Shown here in pieces: positions 33,044 through 42,942 of a stretch of 47,874 nt of DNA. The notes below the pieces were generated by a model. That model did no database searches, was not told where the DNA came from, and worked only from the letters and a program-made list of their open reading frames with translations. Position numbers and translations under genes: made by a program. The first letter of the stretch is position 1. Every line of letters begins with the position of its first letter. This DNA comes from Methylobacterium sp. J-068 (lineage in GTDB: Bacteria > Pseudomonadota > Alphaproteobacteria > Rhizobiales > Beijerinckiaceae): assembly GCF_022829445.1 (NCBI RefSeq), contig NZ_JAKSXY010000027.1, positions 1 to 47,874 of the forward strand, written 5' to 3'.

Positions 33044-35236
33044 CTAAGTCGAAGCAGCACGCACCCAATCCGTTTGTTGGCCGGGATGCTCCCCGCCTTG
33101 GTCCCGGTCGCGGGAGCGCAAGGCATCCGCGTGGCCACGCCGGTCACCTGCGGCTTGGTCGAGCGCGTCCGACCCCGAGGACCGAGGCCGGGCCATGCGC
33201 CCGAGCACGCGCGAGATGTCTCCGGTGGCGTAGGGCTTCTGGACGAGCTCGAAACCGTGGCGCCCCTCCTCGGCCAGCACGTGGCTGTACCCGCTGGCCA
33301 GCACGACCGGTAGGCCCGGATAGCCGCGGCGTATCGCCAAGCCGAGCTCGATCCCGTTCATTCCCGGCATGACCACGTCCGAGAAGACGATGTCGAACCG
33401 AGCGCTGTCCTCCGCGAGGAGCGACAGGGCTTCGGCGGCGTTGACGGCCCAGGTCACCTCGTGCCCGAGGTCCGCGAGGATTTGCGTCGCGAACCGGCCG
33501 ACCTCCAGGTTGTCCTCGACCATCAGGACCCGTCTCGACCCGCCCGGCAGGACCGGTATCGCCGCGACTCCCCGGGCGGCAGCGAGTTCGGCCGGCGGGG
33601 CGATGCGCGGCAGGTAGAGCGTGAACGTCGTGCCCTCACCGGGCACGCTCTCGACGGCGATGTCACCTCCGGATTGCTTGGCGAAGCCGTAGACCTGGCT
33701 GAGCCCGAGGCCGGTCCCCTTGCCGACGTCCTTCGTGGTGAAGAACGGCTCGAAGATCTGGTCCAACGCGTTCGACGGTATGCCGGTCCCCGTATCCGTC
33801 ACCGACACGGAAACGAAGTCGCCGGGGGCCGGTGCGTGCCCTCGGATCGCCGGAATGCCCGGGACGTCGCGCAATCGAAGGCTCAGTGCGCCCTCGCCGT
33901 CCATGGCGTCACGCGCGTTCACCGCCATGTTGACCAGCGCGGTCTCGAACTGGCTCGCGTCGGCGTGGACGAAGCAGGCTTCGCTGGACACCTCCGTATC
34001 GATGGAGATCCGGACGCCCACGATGGTGGCCATCATCTCGGTCACCGTCCGAAGTCGTTCCGCGGCATCGAACGCCTCCGGCTTGAGAGGCTGCCGACGC
34101 GCGAAGGCCAGGAGTTGCCCGGTGAGCTTCGCGGCGCGGTCCACGGTGTCGGAGATGGCCGCGACGTAGCGTTTCCGGCGGTCGTCCGCCAGATCGTCCC
34201 GGGCCAGCATCTCGATGCTGCTCTTGATCACCGTGAGCAGGTTGTTGAAGTCGTGGGCCACGCCACCCGTGAGCTGCCCGACGGCCTCCATCTTCTGGGC
34301 CTGCCGCAGGGCGGCGGCGGTGACCTCCCGCTCGGCCACGGCCCGGGCGATGCGGCCTTCGAGATCCTCGTTCAGAAGACGCAGGGACTCCTCGTCGCGC
34401 CTGCGGTCGGTGACGTCGCGCGCGACCAGGGTGACGCCCTCGATGGAGCCTCCGCCGCCGAGGACCGGACCGGCCGACAGTTCGAGCGTCAGCACGCTGC
34501 CGTCCCCGCCCACGATGCGCAGCTCCCGCGAACGGATGCTCTCGCCCATGCCAGCCTGGCTGAGAAGCGCCACGGCGTTCGCCCGGTCGTCGGGCAGGAA
34601 CAGTTCGAAGAAGGCACGCCCGGACACGGCGTCCCAGGACACCCCGAACACCCGGGCGGCCGCCTCGTTCCAGCTCACCACCGCGCCGTCCAGGGCGACC
34701 GCCACGAGCGCGTCCGGTGCGTTAGCCAGGATGGCGGCGAGGTAGCGTTCGGCGAGCGCCAGGTGGCGGGTGCGACGCTCTTCCGGAGCGTCTGCCACCG
34801 GGATGGCCTTCCCGAAGCGGGCATTGATCCGCCCGTACAATCCCTTCACGGCGCGGCGGCTCGCGACCGCCGTCGCGGCTTCCCGCAACAGGCGTTCGAG
34901 CTCGGGAACGCCGACGTCCGCTCCAAGCACCCAGGCCTCGGAGATCTCCGGAGAGAACGGAAGCAGCCGTCGCATCCGGTCGAGCCGGTCGTCCGGGACC
35001 ACGAACAGGATCTGCCCGGACGGGCGGCGCTGACGGAAGGTCCGTGCCCGCGCGAGGGGATCGGCGACGGTGGGCGCGATCACCAGGATGTCCGCGTCAC
35101 GCTCGACGGCGGACGGCGCGTCCGCCGATACGGACACTGTCAGGTCGAGCGTGGACCAGTCCACGTCTCCGGCCTGAGGCCACGCCGCGACGTCGGGGCC
35201 ATCCCCGACGAGAACCAGCACCTGCATCGCCGCCAT
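33044..35236 (-). CDS. PAS hybrid histidine kinase with N-terminal pseudo-receiver
   Basis: A 730-aa cytosolic kinase. Residues 1-130 resemble a receiver fold (MQVLVLVGDGPDVAAWPQAG; DADILVIAPTVADPLARA; GQILFVVPDD) without a normal phospho-Asp motif. Next come PAS (about 165-280), HisKA ([20 protein letters not shown]), HATPase_c ([29 protein letters not shown]) and a canonical REC ([43 protein letters not shown]). A charged tail follows. Its core is closely similar to the kinase at 37237-39669, suggesting duplication. It is convergent with the CHASE3 kinase and 3 bp from the broken acyl-CoA dehydrogenase gene. Confidence 0.88.
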   Translation of the reverse strand: MAAMQVLVLVGDGPDVAAWPQAGDVDWSTLDLTVSVSADAPSAVERDADILVIAPTVADPLARARTFRQRRPSGQILFVVPDDRLDRMRRLLPFSPEISEAWVLGADVGVPELERLLREAATAVASRRAVKGLYGRINARFGKAIPVADAPEERRTRHLALAERYLAAILANAPDALVAVALDGAVVSWNEAAARVFGVSWDAVSGRAFFELFLPDDRANAVALLSQAGMGESIRSRELRIVGGDGSVLTLELSAGPVLGGGGSIEGVTLVARDVTDRRRDEESLRLLNEDLEGRIARAVAEREVTAAALRQAQKMEAVGQLTGGVAHDFNNLLTVIKSSIEMLARDDLADDRRKRYVAAISDTVDRAAKLTGQLLAFARRQPLKPEAFDAAERLRTVTEMMATIVGVRISIDTEVSSEACFVHADASQFETALVNMAVNARDAMDGEGALSLRLRDVPGIPAIRGHAPAPGDFVSVSVTDTGTGIPSNALDQIFEPFFTTKDVGKGTGLGLSQVYGFAKQSGGDIAVESVPGEGTTFTLYLPRIAPPAELAAARGVAAIPVLPGGSRRVLMVEDNLEVGRFATQILADLGHEVTWAVNAAEALSLLAEDSARFDIVFSDVVMPGMNGIELGLAIRRGYPGLPVVLASGYSHVLAEEGRHGFELVQKPYATGDISRVLGRMARPRSSGSDALDQAAGDRRGHADALRSRDRDQGGEHPGQQTDWVRAAST

Positions 35237-35239
35237 GGC

Positions 35240-36420
35240 TCAAAGCAGCGGCAGGCCGAGCACGGATCGGCCGAGCCAGGCCTTGAGGAGGTGCGTGGTC
35301 GGCGACATCACGTGCGCGGCCTGGGCGTCGCGCAGGAGCCGCGCGAGCTTACCGTTCTCGCGATAGCCGCGACCACCGAGCAGGGTCATGGCGGTATTGG
35401 TCACCGAGACCGCGGTATCGGCGACGTCCACCTTGGCGGCGAACAGCGCCTTCGGGGCTTCCGGCGAACCTTCGTCACCGAGCCGGGCGGCGTAGGTCAC
35501 GAGCTGGCGCGAGCGCTCGATCACCGTCCACATCTCGGCGACCCGCTCGGTCAGGGCGGCGTTCTCGACCAGGCGCTCCGAGGTGTGCTCGTAGCGGTGC
35601 TGACGCAGATGCTCGACGGCAAGGTCGAAGGCCGCCTGGGCGACTCCGAGATAGGTGCCGGCCATCGCCACCAGGAAGTACGGCGCGACGACCTCGAACA
35701 CGTACCAGATCTGGTCGCCCTCGGCGCCGAGCAGGTTGGCAGCCGGCACGCGCACGCCGTCGAACAGCGCCCCGGACGAGTGGTTGCCGCGCATGCCGAT
35801 GCCGGCCCATGGCGGATCCCAGGCCAGGCCGGCCGTGCCCTTGTCGACGAGAAGGCAAGTGAACGTGCCCGGATCGTGCTCGGCCCCGGGAGCCACCGTC
35901 GAGACCACGTAGGAATCGGCGTAGGCGCCGCTCGTGATGAAACTCTTCTTCCCATCGACGACGAAGCCGTCGTCATCCCGCCGGAAGGTCGAGCGCGGAA
36001 GGAAGAAGTGCGCCCCGCTACCAGGCTCGCTCAGGGCGAGGGACGTGACGTGCTTGCCGGCGGCGATGGCACGAAGGTAGCCGTCCTCCTGGGACGGCGT
36101 AGCCTTCGCGGCGATGACGGCGGTGGCGACGCAGTGCATGCCGTAGCACATCGCCGTCGAACTGCAGGCGTGGCCAAGGATCTCTGTCACGCGGGCGAGC
36201 GAGGACAGGCCCTCGCCCAATCCGCCGAGGCGCCGTGGAGCCCGAGGAGCCCCACGCCACCGAGGGCGCAGAGGCTGTCTCCTGGCCAAACCGCGTCCCT
36301 GTCCGTGATCTCGGCCCGCGGGGCCGCGACGCGGTTCGCCACGTCCTCCGCCAGCGCGATCACACGCGACGCTACGGATGATGCGGCGGCGTGTTCAACC
36401 ACTGTGCTCTCGCGACCCAT
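35240..36420 (-). pseudogene. Acyl-CoA dehydrogenase, frameshifted
   Basis: The N-terminal part lies in one frame (36420 to about 36236: VIALAEDVANRVAAPRAEIT ... GGVGLLGLH) and the rest in another (about 36236 to 35240: RRLGGLGEGLSSLARVTEIL, HVTSLALSEPGSGAHFF, GKKSFITSGAYAD, GGRGYRENGKLARLLRDAQA). A member of this family would read continuously across GLLGLH-(few residues)-RLGGLGEG, so a few bases have been lost and the gene is broken, unless this is a sequencing error. It would have been an FAD-dependent acyl-CoA dehydrogenase of the DszC/short-chain type. Confidence 0.7.
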
Positions 36421-36616
36421 GTGTCACCTGTGCATGGGATGGCTGGATGCCGTTGACGGCGTTGGCCCAACCGGCCTCGTCGCGCTCCAGCAGCCGCAGG
36501 CCGGCCCGTACGACCTCGCTCGCGCTGAGGTATCGACCCGAGGAGACGCGCACCGCGATGAACTCGGAGAGTTCCGGGGTCAGCGAGACGTTGAGCGACT
36601 TTGGGGCCTTGGCCAT
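36395..36616 (-). CDS. ParD-like antitoxin, orphan and probably truncated
   Basis: The 73-aa protein has the ribbon-helix-helix core of ParD/CopG antitoxins: SLNVSLTPELSEFIAVRVSS, then GRYLSASEVVRAGLRLLERD. The toxin-binding C-terminal part usual for ParD is replaced by an unrelated tail (IQPSHAQVTHGSREHSG) that overlaps the acyl-CoA dehydrogenase start. No ParE toxin lies on either side. ATG 36616 was chosen because homologues begin just before the KSLNVSL motif. It may be the remnant of a toxin-antitoxin pair lost by deletion. Confidence 0.6.
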   Translation of the reverse strand: MAKAPKSLNVSLTPELSEFIAVRVSSGRYLSASEVVRAGLRLLERDEAGWANAVNGIQPSHAQVTHGSREHSG

Positions 36617-36722
36617 GCACAGGGATGTCATTGCCACGGTCGACTGTCAAAGCCTGACACGACCCTGCGACCCCGAAGCATGGACGGGTGACCCACGGAA
36701 GTGCGTCCTCGCCGTCTCCGGC

Positions 36723-37076
36723 TCAGGCTCCCTTCAACGGGTCGTGTCCCCAGTTCATGAGCGAGAGCCGCCAGGGGGAGTCCTTCACCTCGTCCTTGTC
36801 CTTCGGACCGCCCTGCTTGAGGTGCCGATGGACGTAGCAGACCACCTTGCGCATGTGTCCGTAGTCGTCATCGGTCAGGTCAGACTTCTTCTTGTCCAGC
36901 ATCTCGACGATGCGTCGGCCCTCTCGGTGCCCCGTCGCCTCGTCGCCATCCTCCTTGTGGCCGACCGAATGGCCCTCCTTGCTCCCGAGATGCCTCTCCC
37001 GTAAGTCCGCCGTCATGTTAACGACCTCCTTGAACTCCTTGCAGGTCGTCTCGCAGTCGTGTTCGGACAACTGCAA
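36723..37076 (-). CDS. DUF3140 family protein (copy 2)
   Basis: The 117-aa paralogue of the protein at 24045-24386 has KEFKEVVNMTADLRERHLGS, SVGHKEDGDEATGHREGRRI, DDDYGHMRKVVCYVHRHLKQ and WRLSLMNWGHDP. The start is a TTG (GAAGGG just before it); no ATG precedes the conserved core. Relative to copy 1, several Lys/Gln positions have changed to Glu, His or Asp near the N-terminus, while the C-terminal half is almost unchanged. The 37077-37236 gap upstream shows no other gene. Confidence 0.8.
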   Translation of the reverse strand: MQLSEHDCETTCKEFKEVVNMTADLRERHLGSKEGHSVGHKEDGDEATGHREGRRIVEMLDKKKSDLTDDDYGHMRKVVCYVHRHLKQGGPKDKDEVKDSPWRLSLMNWGHDPLKGA

Positions 37077-37236
37077 CCCTTCGGATAGGCAAGGGGCCGC
37101 GTGCGGGACGGCCCAAGACGATCATCCTACTCGCCCGGGTCGATGCCGGGTCCCTTCCTTTCCGTCATGCCTGCCTTCCTCGCATCAACGGGGCGACGTT
37201 CCGGGATCGGCCGGCATGACGCAGGTCCATGGCTCA

Positions 37237-39669
37237 TCACGATAGTTCAGCCTGGACCGTCCTCGCTTCCCTGCGGACCGTCGCGACCCGACGCAGGATG
37301 CGCGAGAGCTCCTCGACCGAATAGGGCTTGCGCAACAGGTCGAACCCGCCGGTGCCGCCCTTGGCGAGGACGTGGCTGTAACCGCTGGTGAGCACGACCG
37401 GCAGGTCGGGATGCCGGCGCCGGATCTCCCGGGCGAGCTCGACGCCGTCCATGCCGGGCATCACCACGTCGGAGAAGACCACGTCGAAGCGCTCCGGATC
37501 CCGATTCAGCTCGGCCAGGGCCCGTCGGGCATCCTCGGCCCAGACCGTGCCGTAGCCGAGCTCGGCCAGGGTCTGGGTGGCGAAGATCCCGACGTCGACG
37601 TTGTCCTCGACCACCAGGACACAGGTGCCGTGGCCCTCGACCAGGGGTTCCGGCTCGGGTGCCTCGACGGGAGGTGCCGCGTCCGCGGCCGCCCGAGGCA
37701 GGTATAGCGTGAAGGTCGCGCCCCTGCCGGGCTCGCTCTGGACCAGGACCTCGCCACCCGACTGCCTGGCGAAACCGATCACCTGGGACAGGCCGAGGCC
37801 CGTGCCATGTCCGACGCCCTTGGTCGTGAAGAACGGCTCGAAGATCCGTTCGACGTCTCCCGGCGCGATGCCCGTGCCGGTATCGGCGACCGACACGGTG
37901 ACGAAGTCGCCCGGCACGGTGGGATGCGCGCGCACGGCCGGGATGGCCGAGACCCGCGCGACGGCGATGTCGAGCCGCCCCTCGCCACCCATGGCGTCGC
38001 GGGCGTTGACCACGAGGTTCACCACGGCTGTGTCGAACTGGCTCGGGTCCGCGTCGACGAGACAGGCTTGGTCCGGCACCGTGACGTGGACCGCGATGCG
38101 CGAGCCCGTCAGCGTGCCGACCATATCGCCGACCGAGACGATGTTGCGGCCGACGTCGAACACCTCCGGCTTCAGTGCCTGCCGCCTGGCGAAGGCCAGC
38201 AGCTGGCCCGTCAGCCTGGCGGCACGGTCGACGGTGTCGGAGATCGCGCCGACGTAGCGGAGCCTGCGCTCCTCGGGCAAAGCCGGCCGCTTGAGCAGGT
38301 CGGTCGACGACTTGATCACGGTCAGGAGGTTGTTGAAGTCGTGCGCCACGCCGCCGGTGAGCTGGCCGATGGCCTCCATCTTCTGGGCTTGGCGCAGGCC
38401 TTCCTCCGCCGTCGCGAGGGCGGCCGCCTGATCCTTGTCGAACGTGACGTCGCGCACGACCCCGTAGATCAGCCCGTCGCGCGGCACCGAGTTCCATGCC
38501 AGCCAACGGTGGGAGCCATCCCGGTGGCGGTAGCGGTTCTCGAACCCGAGCACGCTCTCGCCCCGTGCCAGACCGGCCATCGCCGCCATCGTCGCGTCGC
38601 GGTCGTCGGGATGCACGAGGTCGAGGAACGGGACCGCCGTCAGCTCCTCCTCCGACCAGCCGAGTGTCGCGGTCCAGGCCGGGTTCAGGCTTATGAAGCG
38701 ACCCTCGAAGTCCGCCACGCACAGCATGTCCCGCGAGTGGCGCCAGACCTGGTCGAGCTGCCGCGTGCCCTCCTCGACCCGCCTTTCCAGGGCCTCGTTG
38801 GTGTCCAGCAACCGGCGCTCGGCCTGCTTCCGGTCGGTCACGTCGAGGACGAACACATAGAAGCCGTCGACGGCGCCCTCGTCGGACCTGCGCGGTGTGT
38901 AGCGGATGTCTGCCACCCGGGGACGCCCGTCCAGATATGGCCAATCGAGTTCGAGCCGCGCCGGCTCCCCCGCCAACGCGGCCTGGAAGGCGGCGCGCCG
39001 CGCTTCGAGTCCGTCCTCGTCCAGGAACTCGCCGACGTGGCGCCCGATCACCTCCGAGGGGGACAGGCCGAACCAGTCCTCGTAGGCCCGGTTGGCGAAG
39101 CGGTAGACGAGGTCGCGGTCGATGAAGGCGATCAGGACCGGCAGCGCGTCTGTGACGAGCAGGAGGTCGGCCTCGCGCGCCCGCAGGGCCCGCTCGGTCA
39201 GGACGCGCTGCGTGGTCTCGTTGGTCACGCAGAACAGCCCGACGACCGCGCCTGCCTCGTCGCGGATCGGCGAGTAGGAGAACGACCACCACGTCTTCTC
39301 CTCAACGCCGTACCGGGCCATGGTGAGGGGCAGGTCGTCGAAGCGGCTGGCGGTCCCGGAGAGGGCCAGCTCGACCATCGGCCGGACCTGCTCCCAGACG
39401 TCCGACCAGAGCGCGGGCAAAGAGGCGCCGAGCGCCTCCGGAAGCCGCGGGCCCAGGATAGGGCGGTAGGCGTCGTTGAAGAAGAACGTGAGCTCGGCTC
39501 CCCAGGCGAGGAACATACTCTCGGGCGATGCAAGCACCAGGTTCAGCGCGACCTTGAGTGCCGCCGGCCATGCCCCTGAAGGACCCATCGGCGTGCCCGA
39601 CCAGTCGTGGGCGCGGACCTTCGCGCCCATCTCGCCCCCGGCTTGCGGAAAACCGTTCTCTCGCGACAC
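37237..39669 (-). CDS. Multi-PAS hybrid histidine kinase
   Basis: An 810-aa cytosolic kinase. Residues about 15-160 form a PAS/GAF-like domain beginning with the [16 protein letters not shown] motif common in such kinases. Two more PAS domains (about 165-290 and 305-430) precede HisKA ([20 protein letters not shown]), HATPase_c ([29 protein letters not shown]) and REC ([43 protein letters not shown]). The catalytic and receiver parts are close to those of the kinase at 33044-35236. Its PAS pair resembles PAS 4 and 5 of the kinase at 19620-22757, so the block seems to have grown by duplication and domain shuffling. Confidence 0.88.
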   Translation of the reverse strand: MSRENGFPQAGGEMGAKVRAHDWSGTPMGPSGAWPAALKVALNLVLASPESMFLAWGAELTFFFNDAYRPILGPRLPEALGASLPALWSDVWEQVRPMVELALSGTASRFDDLPLTMARYGVEEKTWWSFSYSPIRDEAGAVVGLFCVTNETTQRVLTERALRAREADLLLVTDALPVLIAFIDRDLVYRFANRAYEDWFGLSPSEVIGRHVGEFLDEDGLEARRAAFQAALAGEPARLELDWPYLDGRPRVADIRYTPRRSDEGAVDGFYVFVLDVTDRKQAERRLLDTNEALERRVEEGTRQLDQVWRHSRDMLCVADFEGRFISLNPAWTATLGWSEEELTAVPFLDLVHPDDRDATMAAMAGLARGESVLGFENRYRHRDGSHRWLAWNSVPRDGLIYGVVRDVTFDKDQAAALATAEEGLRQAQKMEAIGQLTGGVAHDFNNLLTVIKSSTDLLKRPALPEERRLRYVGAISDTVDRAARLTGQLLAFARRQALKPEVFDVGRNIVSVGDMVGTLTGSRIAVHVTVPDQACLVDADPSQFDTAVVNLVVNARDAMGGEGRLDIAVARVSAIPAVRAHPTVPGDFVTVSVADTGTGIAPGDVERIFEPFFTTKGVGHGTGLGLSQVIGFARQSGGEVLVQSEPGRGATFTLYLPRAAADAAPPVEAPEPEPLVEGHGTCVLVVEDNVDVGIFATQTLAELGYGTVWAEDARRALAELNRDPERFDVVFSDVVMPGMDGVELAREIRRRHPDLPVVLTSGYSHVLAKGGTGGFDLLRKPYSVEELSRILRRVATVRREARTVQAELS

Positions 39670-39756
39670 GCACTCAACCGGTCTTGGTCGTTGGAACCCG
39701 CCGGAAACGGCGGATGCCCGTCAACGGCGATCCCTGGCCGTCGTTGCGACGCGAGA

Positions 39757-42700
39757 TCAGCGCACGTCCTCGAAATTGCGCAGTGGTGCCTCGACGACAC
39801 ACCGAACGCCCTCCGGCGGATAGGTCAGTGAAATCCTGCCGTCGACGGCATTGACGAGGCCGCGCTCGATCAGGCGGGAGCCGAATCCCTTCCGGGAAGG
39901 CGGCAAGACCGGCGGGCCGTCCCGTTCGCGCCAGCTGATGGTCAGGACTGGGTCCGCGTCGGCGCCGGTCAGCGTCCATTCGACATCAACGCGACCGCCC
40001 GGCGTCGAAAGCGCGCCGTACTTGGCGGCGTTGGTCGCGAGCTCGTGCATCATCAGCGCCAGGGCCAGCGCCGCCCGGCCGCCGATCTCGACCGGCGGCC
40101 CGCGATAGTCGACCCGGCCGCCGCCGTCGTCCTGCAAGCCGACGCCGCCGCGGACGACCGGCTCGATGGCGGCGCGCTCGGCGGCGCCCCCTAGCAACAG
40201 GTCGTGGGCCTTGCCGAGGGTGATCAGCCGGTCGGCCAGGACGTCCTTGGCCGCCTCGACGTCCGTCGCCCCCCGCAGCGTGTTGGCAGCGATGGCCTGC
40301 ACCATCGCCAGGAGGTTCTTCATGCGGTGGCTGAGCTCGTGGTTGAGCAGGTCTCGCTCCTCCTCGGCCCGCCTGCGCGCGTCGATGTCCGATACAGCGG
40401 CGACGGCGCCCGACAATCTCCCGTCGGCGCCGCGGATGGCGGCCGCGACGATGTCGATCCAAGTGTCCGTGCCGTCGGGGCGGCGGTAGCGCACCTGCAA
40501 CTGGGCACGGTCCATCCCCTCGGCGATGACCCGGGCAAGCGGATACTCGTCCGGACAGACCGGCTCGCCGTCCGCGTGGAAGGACTTCCATTCCCCGTAG
40601 GCGGCGACGTTCGGCGACGGCAAAACCGGGTGGCCCAGGATCTCCTCGATCCGGACGTTGCCGCCGACGATCCTGCCGGAAGGCGCCTCCGCGAACAGGA
40701 TGCCGACCGGTACGGTCTCAAGGATGGAGCGCTGGCTCGCCTCGCTGGCGCGCAGGGCCTCCTCGGTGCGCTTGCGCTCCGTGATGTCGTTGAACAGCAC
40801 CGCCACCTGGTGCGAGCCCGACTCGCCGAACGGGTAGGCGAAGACCTCGAACCATCGGTTCCCCAGGGCCGCGGCGACGCGCTCGAAGCGCTCGGGCTCG
40901 CCGCTGCGCGCGATCCGGTCGTGGATCTCGAACCAGTGCTCCTCGTGGCCGGGCGCGAGCTCGCGCATCCATTTGCCCAGCACGTCGGTCAGCCCCGACT
41001 GACGCTCGAAGGCCGGGTTCACCTCCAGGAAGCGGTAGTCGAGCGGACGCTCGTCCGCATCGACCCTGACCTCGATCACGCAGAAGCCTGCGTCGATGCT
41101 GTCGTAAAGGTCGCGGTAGCGTGTCTCGCTCGCGGCGAGCTCCTCCTCGGCCTTGCGGGCGGCGGTGACGTCGCGCGAGACCGCCAGCAACCGCGACACC
41201 TCCCCGTCGCCGTCGCGGATCGGCGTGAGGAGCACGTCCCACCACTTGGGCGTGCCCTTCATCGTGCAGGCCGGCCCCGCGAAGCGTCCGATGCCCGACT
41301 TCAGCGCGGCCTGGACCGCGGCCTTCGCCTCGACCTTGGCCGGCCCGTCCCAGAACTCGGTCCAGTCCTTGCCGGCGACGCCGTCGAAGTCGTCGATCTC
41401 CATGACGCGCATCCCGCCCTCGCTCATGAAGCCGATGCGGGCGTCAAGGTCGAGCACCTTGATGCAGTCGGCCGAGGAATCGAGGACGCTGCGCAGGAAC
41501 GCCTCGCTCGCCTGCAGGCGGGCGGCGGCATCCCGCTGCTCGGTGCGGTCGCGCAGGATCTTGAGGAAGCCGATGGCGGTCCCATCCTCGTCGCGCAGCG
41601 CCATCATCTCGCCGTTGGCCCAGAAGCGTGTGCCATCTTTCCGGACGTGCCAGCGCTCGTCGATGCCGCGACCTTGGTCGAGGGCGGCCTGCATCTCCTT
41701 GGCTGCGATGCCCGCGGCGCGGTCCTCCGGCGTGAAGAACACGTCGGCCGGGCGCTGGCACATCTCGGCCGGCGACCAGCCGAGGATGCGCGTGGCTCCC
41801 TCGTTCCAGTCGTCGACGCGGCCGTCGAGGCCCATCACAATGATGGCGTAGTCGATGGCGCTGTCGAACACCGCCCTGTAGCGGTCCTGCCCGGCACGGA
41901 CGCTGCGTCGCGCGTCGGCCTCCCCTGCCTCCGCCAGGCTGGTGGCCACCGTGCCGGCGAACAGGCGCGCGGCGTCGAGGTCGCCGTCGGCGAAGGCGTC
42001 CGGACGGCTCGACTGCAGCTTGAGGACCCCGATGGGGGCGTCACCGCGAACGACCGGCACGCAGAGCGCCGCCCGCGTTCCGAGGTGCTCGACCACGTCG
42101 TGCTTCGCGCGCGGGTCGACCGTGGCGTCCGGGCTCGACACGGCCTCGCCGGTCGCGAAGACGTGGCCGGACAGGGTTCCGGTCAGCGGGATGCGCAGGC
42201 CCGCGTGCGGTGCGAGGTCGCCACGCGCGATCCGGTAGACGAGCGCGTCGCCCTCGCGGATCGCGATGACGCCGCCTTCCGCCCGGGGAACGGCCCTCAT
42301 GGCACCGGCGAGCAGGGCATCGAAGCCCGCGTCGAGGTCGCCGCGGGCACGGGTGACGGCGGCCTGGGTCTCGATCAGGGCCTCCTGCCGCATCAAGGCC
42401 TCGCGCTGCCCGGCCAAGGCCTCGTCACGGAACGCGAGGGCCTTGCGCAACTCCATCTGGCCCAGGACCTGCCCGGCCAACTTCCGCAGCGCCGACGCCT
42501 GGGTCGGCGTCAGCCCCGCCGGCCGCGGCTCGTGGTCGATCACGCACAGGGTGCCGAGGCGCTCGCCGCCCGGTGCCGTCAGCGGCGCCCCGGCATAGAA
42601 GCGCAGGTACGGCTCGCCCGTCACGAGCGGGTTGGCCCGGGTGCGGGGATCCCGCGTCAGGTCCGGGATCACCAGCAGGTCCGGCTCGCCCAGCGCATGG

Positions 42701-42942
42701 GCGCAGACCGACTGGTCGAGGGGCGTCTGGCACGGCTCGAACCCGCGCCTCGCCTTGAACCACTGGCGTTCTCCGGCGACGAGGCTGACCAGGGCGACGG
42801 GCGTGTCGCAGACCAGCGCCGCGAGATCGACGATGTCGTCGAAGCCAGGCTCCGGCACCGTGTCGAGGATGCCGTAGGCGGCGAGCGTCGCCAACCTGGG
42901 TGGGGATGCGGTCTCGGACGGGACAGAGGGATGCACGTTCAC
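39757..42942 (-). CDS. GAF/multi-PAS HWE-family histidine kinase
   Basis: The protein of about 1061 aa starts at GTG 42942, which shares its bases with the TGA stop of the Crp/Fnr gene (GTGA overlap). A first GAF domain (LATLAAYGILDTVPEPGFDD, CAHALGEPDLLVIPD) is followed by a second GAF (about 210-340; GTLSGHVFATGEAVSSPD), four PAS domains, and an HWE core: ELSHRMKNLLAMVQAIAANT, MHELATNAAKYGALST, ISWRERDGPPVLP (W-x-E) and GFGSRLIERGL. It has no receiver or membrane helix. Translational coupling with a Crp/Fnr protein suggests both read the same redox, gas or ligand signal. Confidence 0.85.
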   Translation of the reverse strand: MNVHPSVPSETASPPRLATLAAYGILDTVPEPGFDDIVDLAALVCDTPVALVSLVAGERQWFKARRGFEPCQTPLDQSVCAHALGEPDLLVIPDLTRDPRTRANPLVTGEPYLRFYAGAPLTAPGGERLGTLCVIDHEPRPAGLTPTQASALRKLAGQVLGQMELRKALAFRDEALAGQREALMRQEALIETQAAVTRARGDLDAGFDALLAGAMRAVPRAEGGVIAIREGDALVYRIARGDLAPHAGLRIPLTGTLSGHVFATGEAVSSPDATVDPRAKHDVVEHLGTRAALCVPVVRGDAPIGVLKLQSSRPDAFADGDLDAARLFAGTVATSLAEAGEADARRSVRAGQDRYRAVFDSAIDYAIIVMGLDGRVDDWNEGATRILGWSPAEMCQRPADVFFTPEDRAAGIAAKEMQAALDQGRGIDERWHVRKDGTRFWANGEMMALRDEDGTAIGFLKILRDRTEQRDAAARLQASEAFLRSVLDSSADCIKVLDLDARIGFMSEGGMRVMEIDDFDGVAGKDWTEFWDGPAKVEAKAAVQAALKSGIGRFAGPACTMKGTPKWWDVLLTPIRDGDGEVSRLLAVSRDVTAARKAEEELAASETRYRDLYDSIDAGFCVIEVRVDADERPLDYRFLEVNPAFERQSGLTDVLGKWMRELAPGHEEHWFEIHDRIARSGEPERFERVAAALGNRWFEVFAYPFGESGSHQVAVLFNDITERKRTEEALRASEASQRSILETVPVGILFAEAPSGRIVGGNVRIEEILGHPVLPSPNVAAYGEWKSFHADGEPVCPDEYPLARVIAEGMDRAQLQVRYRRPDGTDTWIDIVAAAIRGADGRLSGAVAAVSDIDARRRAEEERDLLNHELSHRMKNLLAMVQAIAANTLRGATDVEAAKDVLADRLITLGKAHDLLLGGAAERAAIEPVVRGGVGLQDDGGGRVDYRGPPVEIGGRAALALALMMHELATNAAKYGALSTPGGRVDVEWTLTGADADPVLTISWRERDGPPVLPPSRKGFGSRLIERGLVNAVDGRISLTYPPEGVRCVVEAPLRNFEDVR

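Noticed and set aside
33461..36691. Plus-strand open frame of over 1000 codons
   Set aside because: It lies antisense across the hybrid kinase and acyl-CoA dehydrogenase genes; its translation is Arg/His/Gly-rich with no domains, as expected for the complement of high-GC coding DNA.
37247..39292. Second minus-strand open frame of 681 codons within a kinase gene
   Set aside because: It is a shifted frame of the hybrid kinase at 37237-39669, with biased composition and no motifs.
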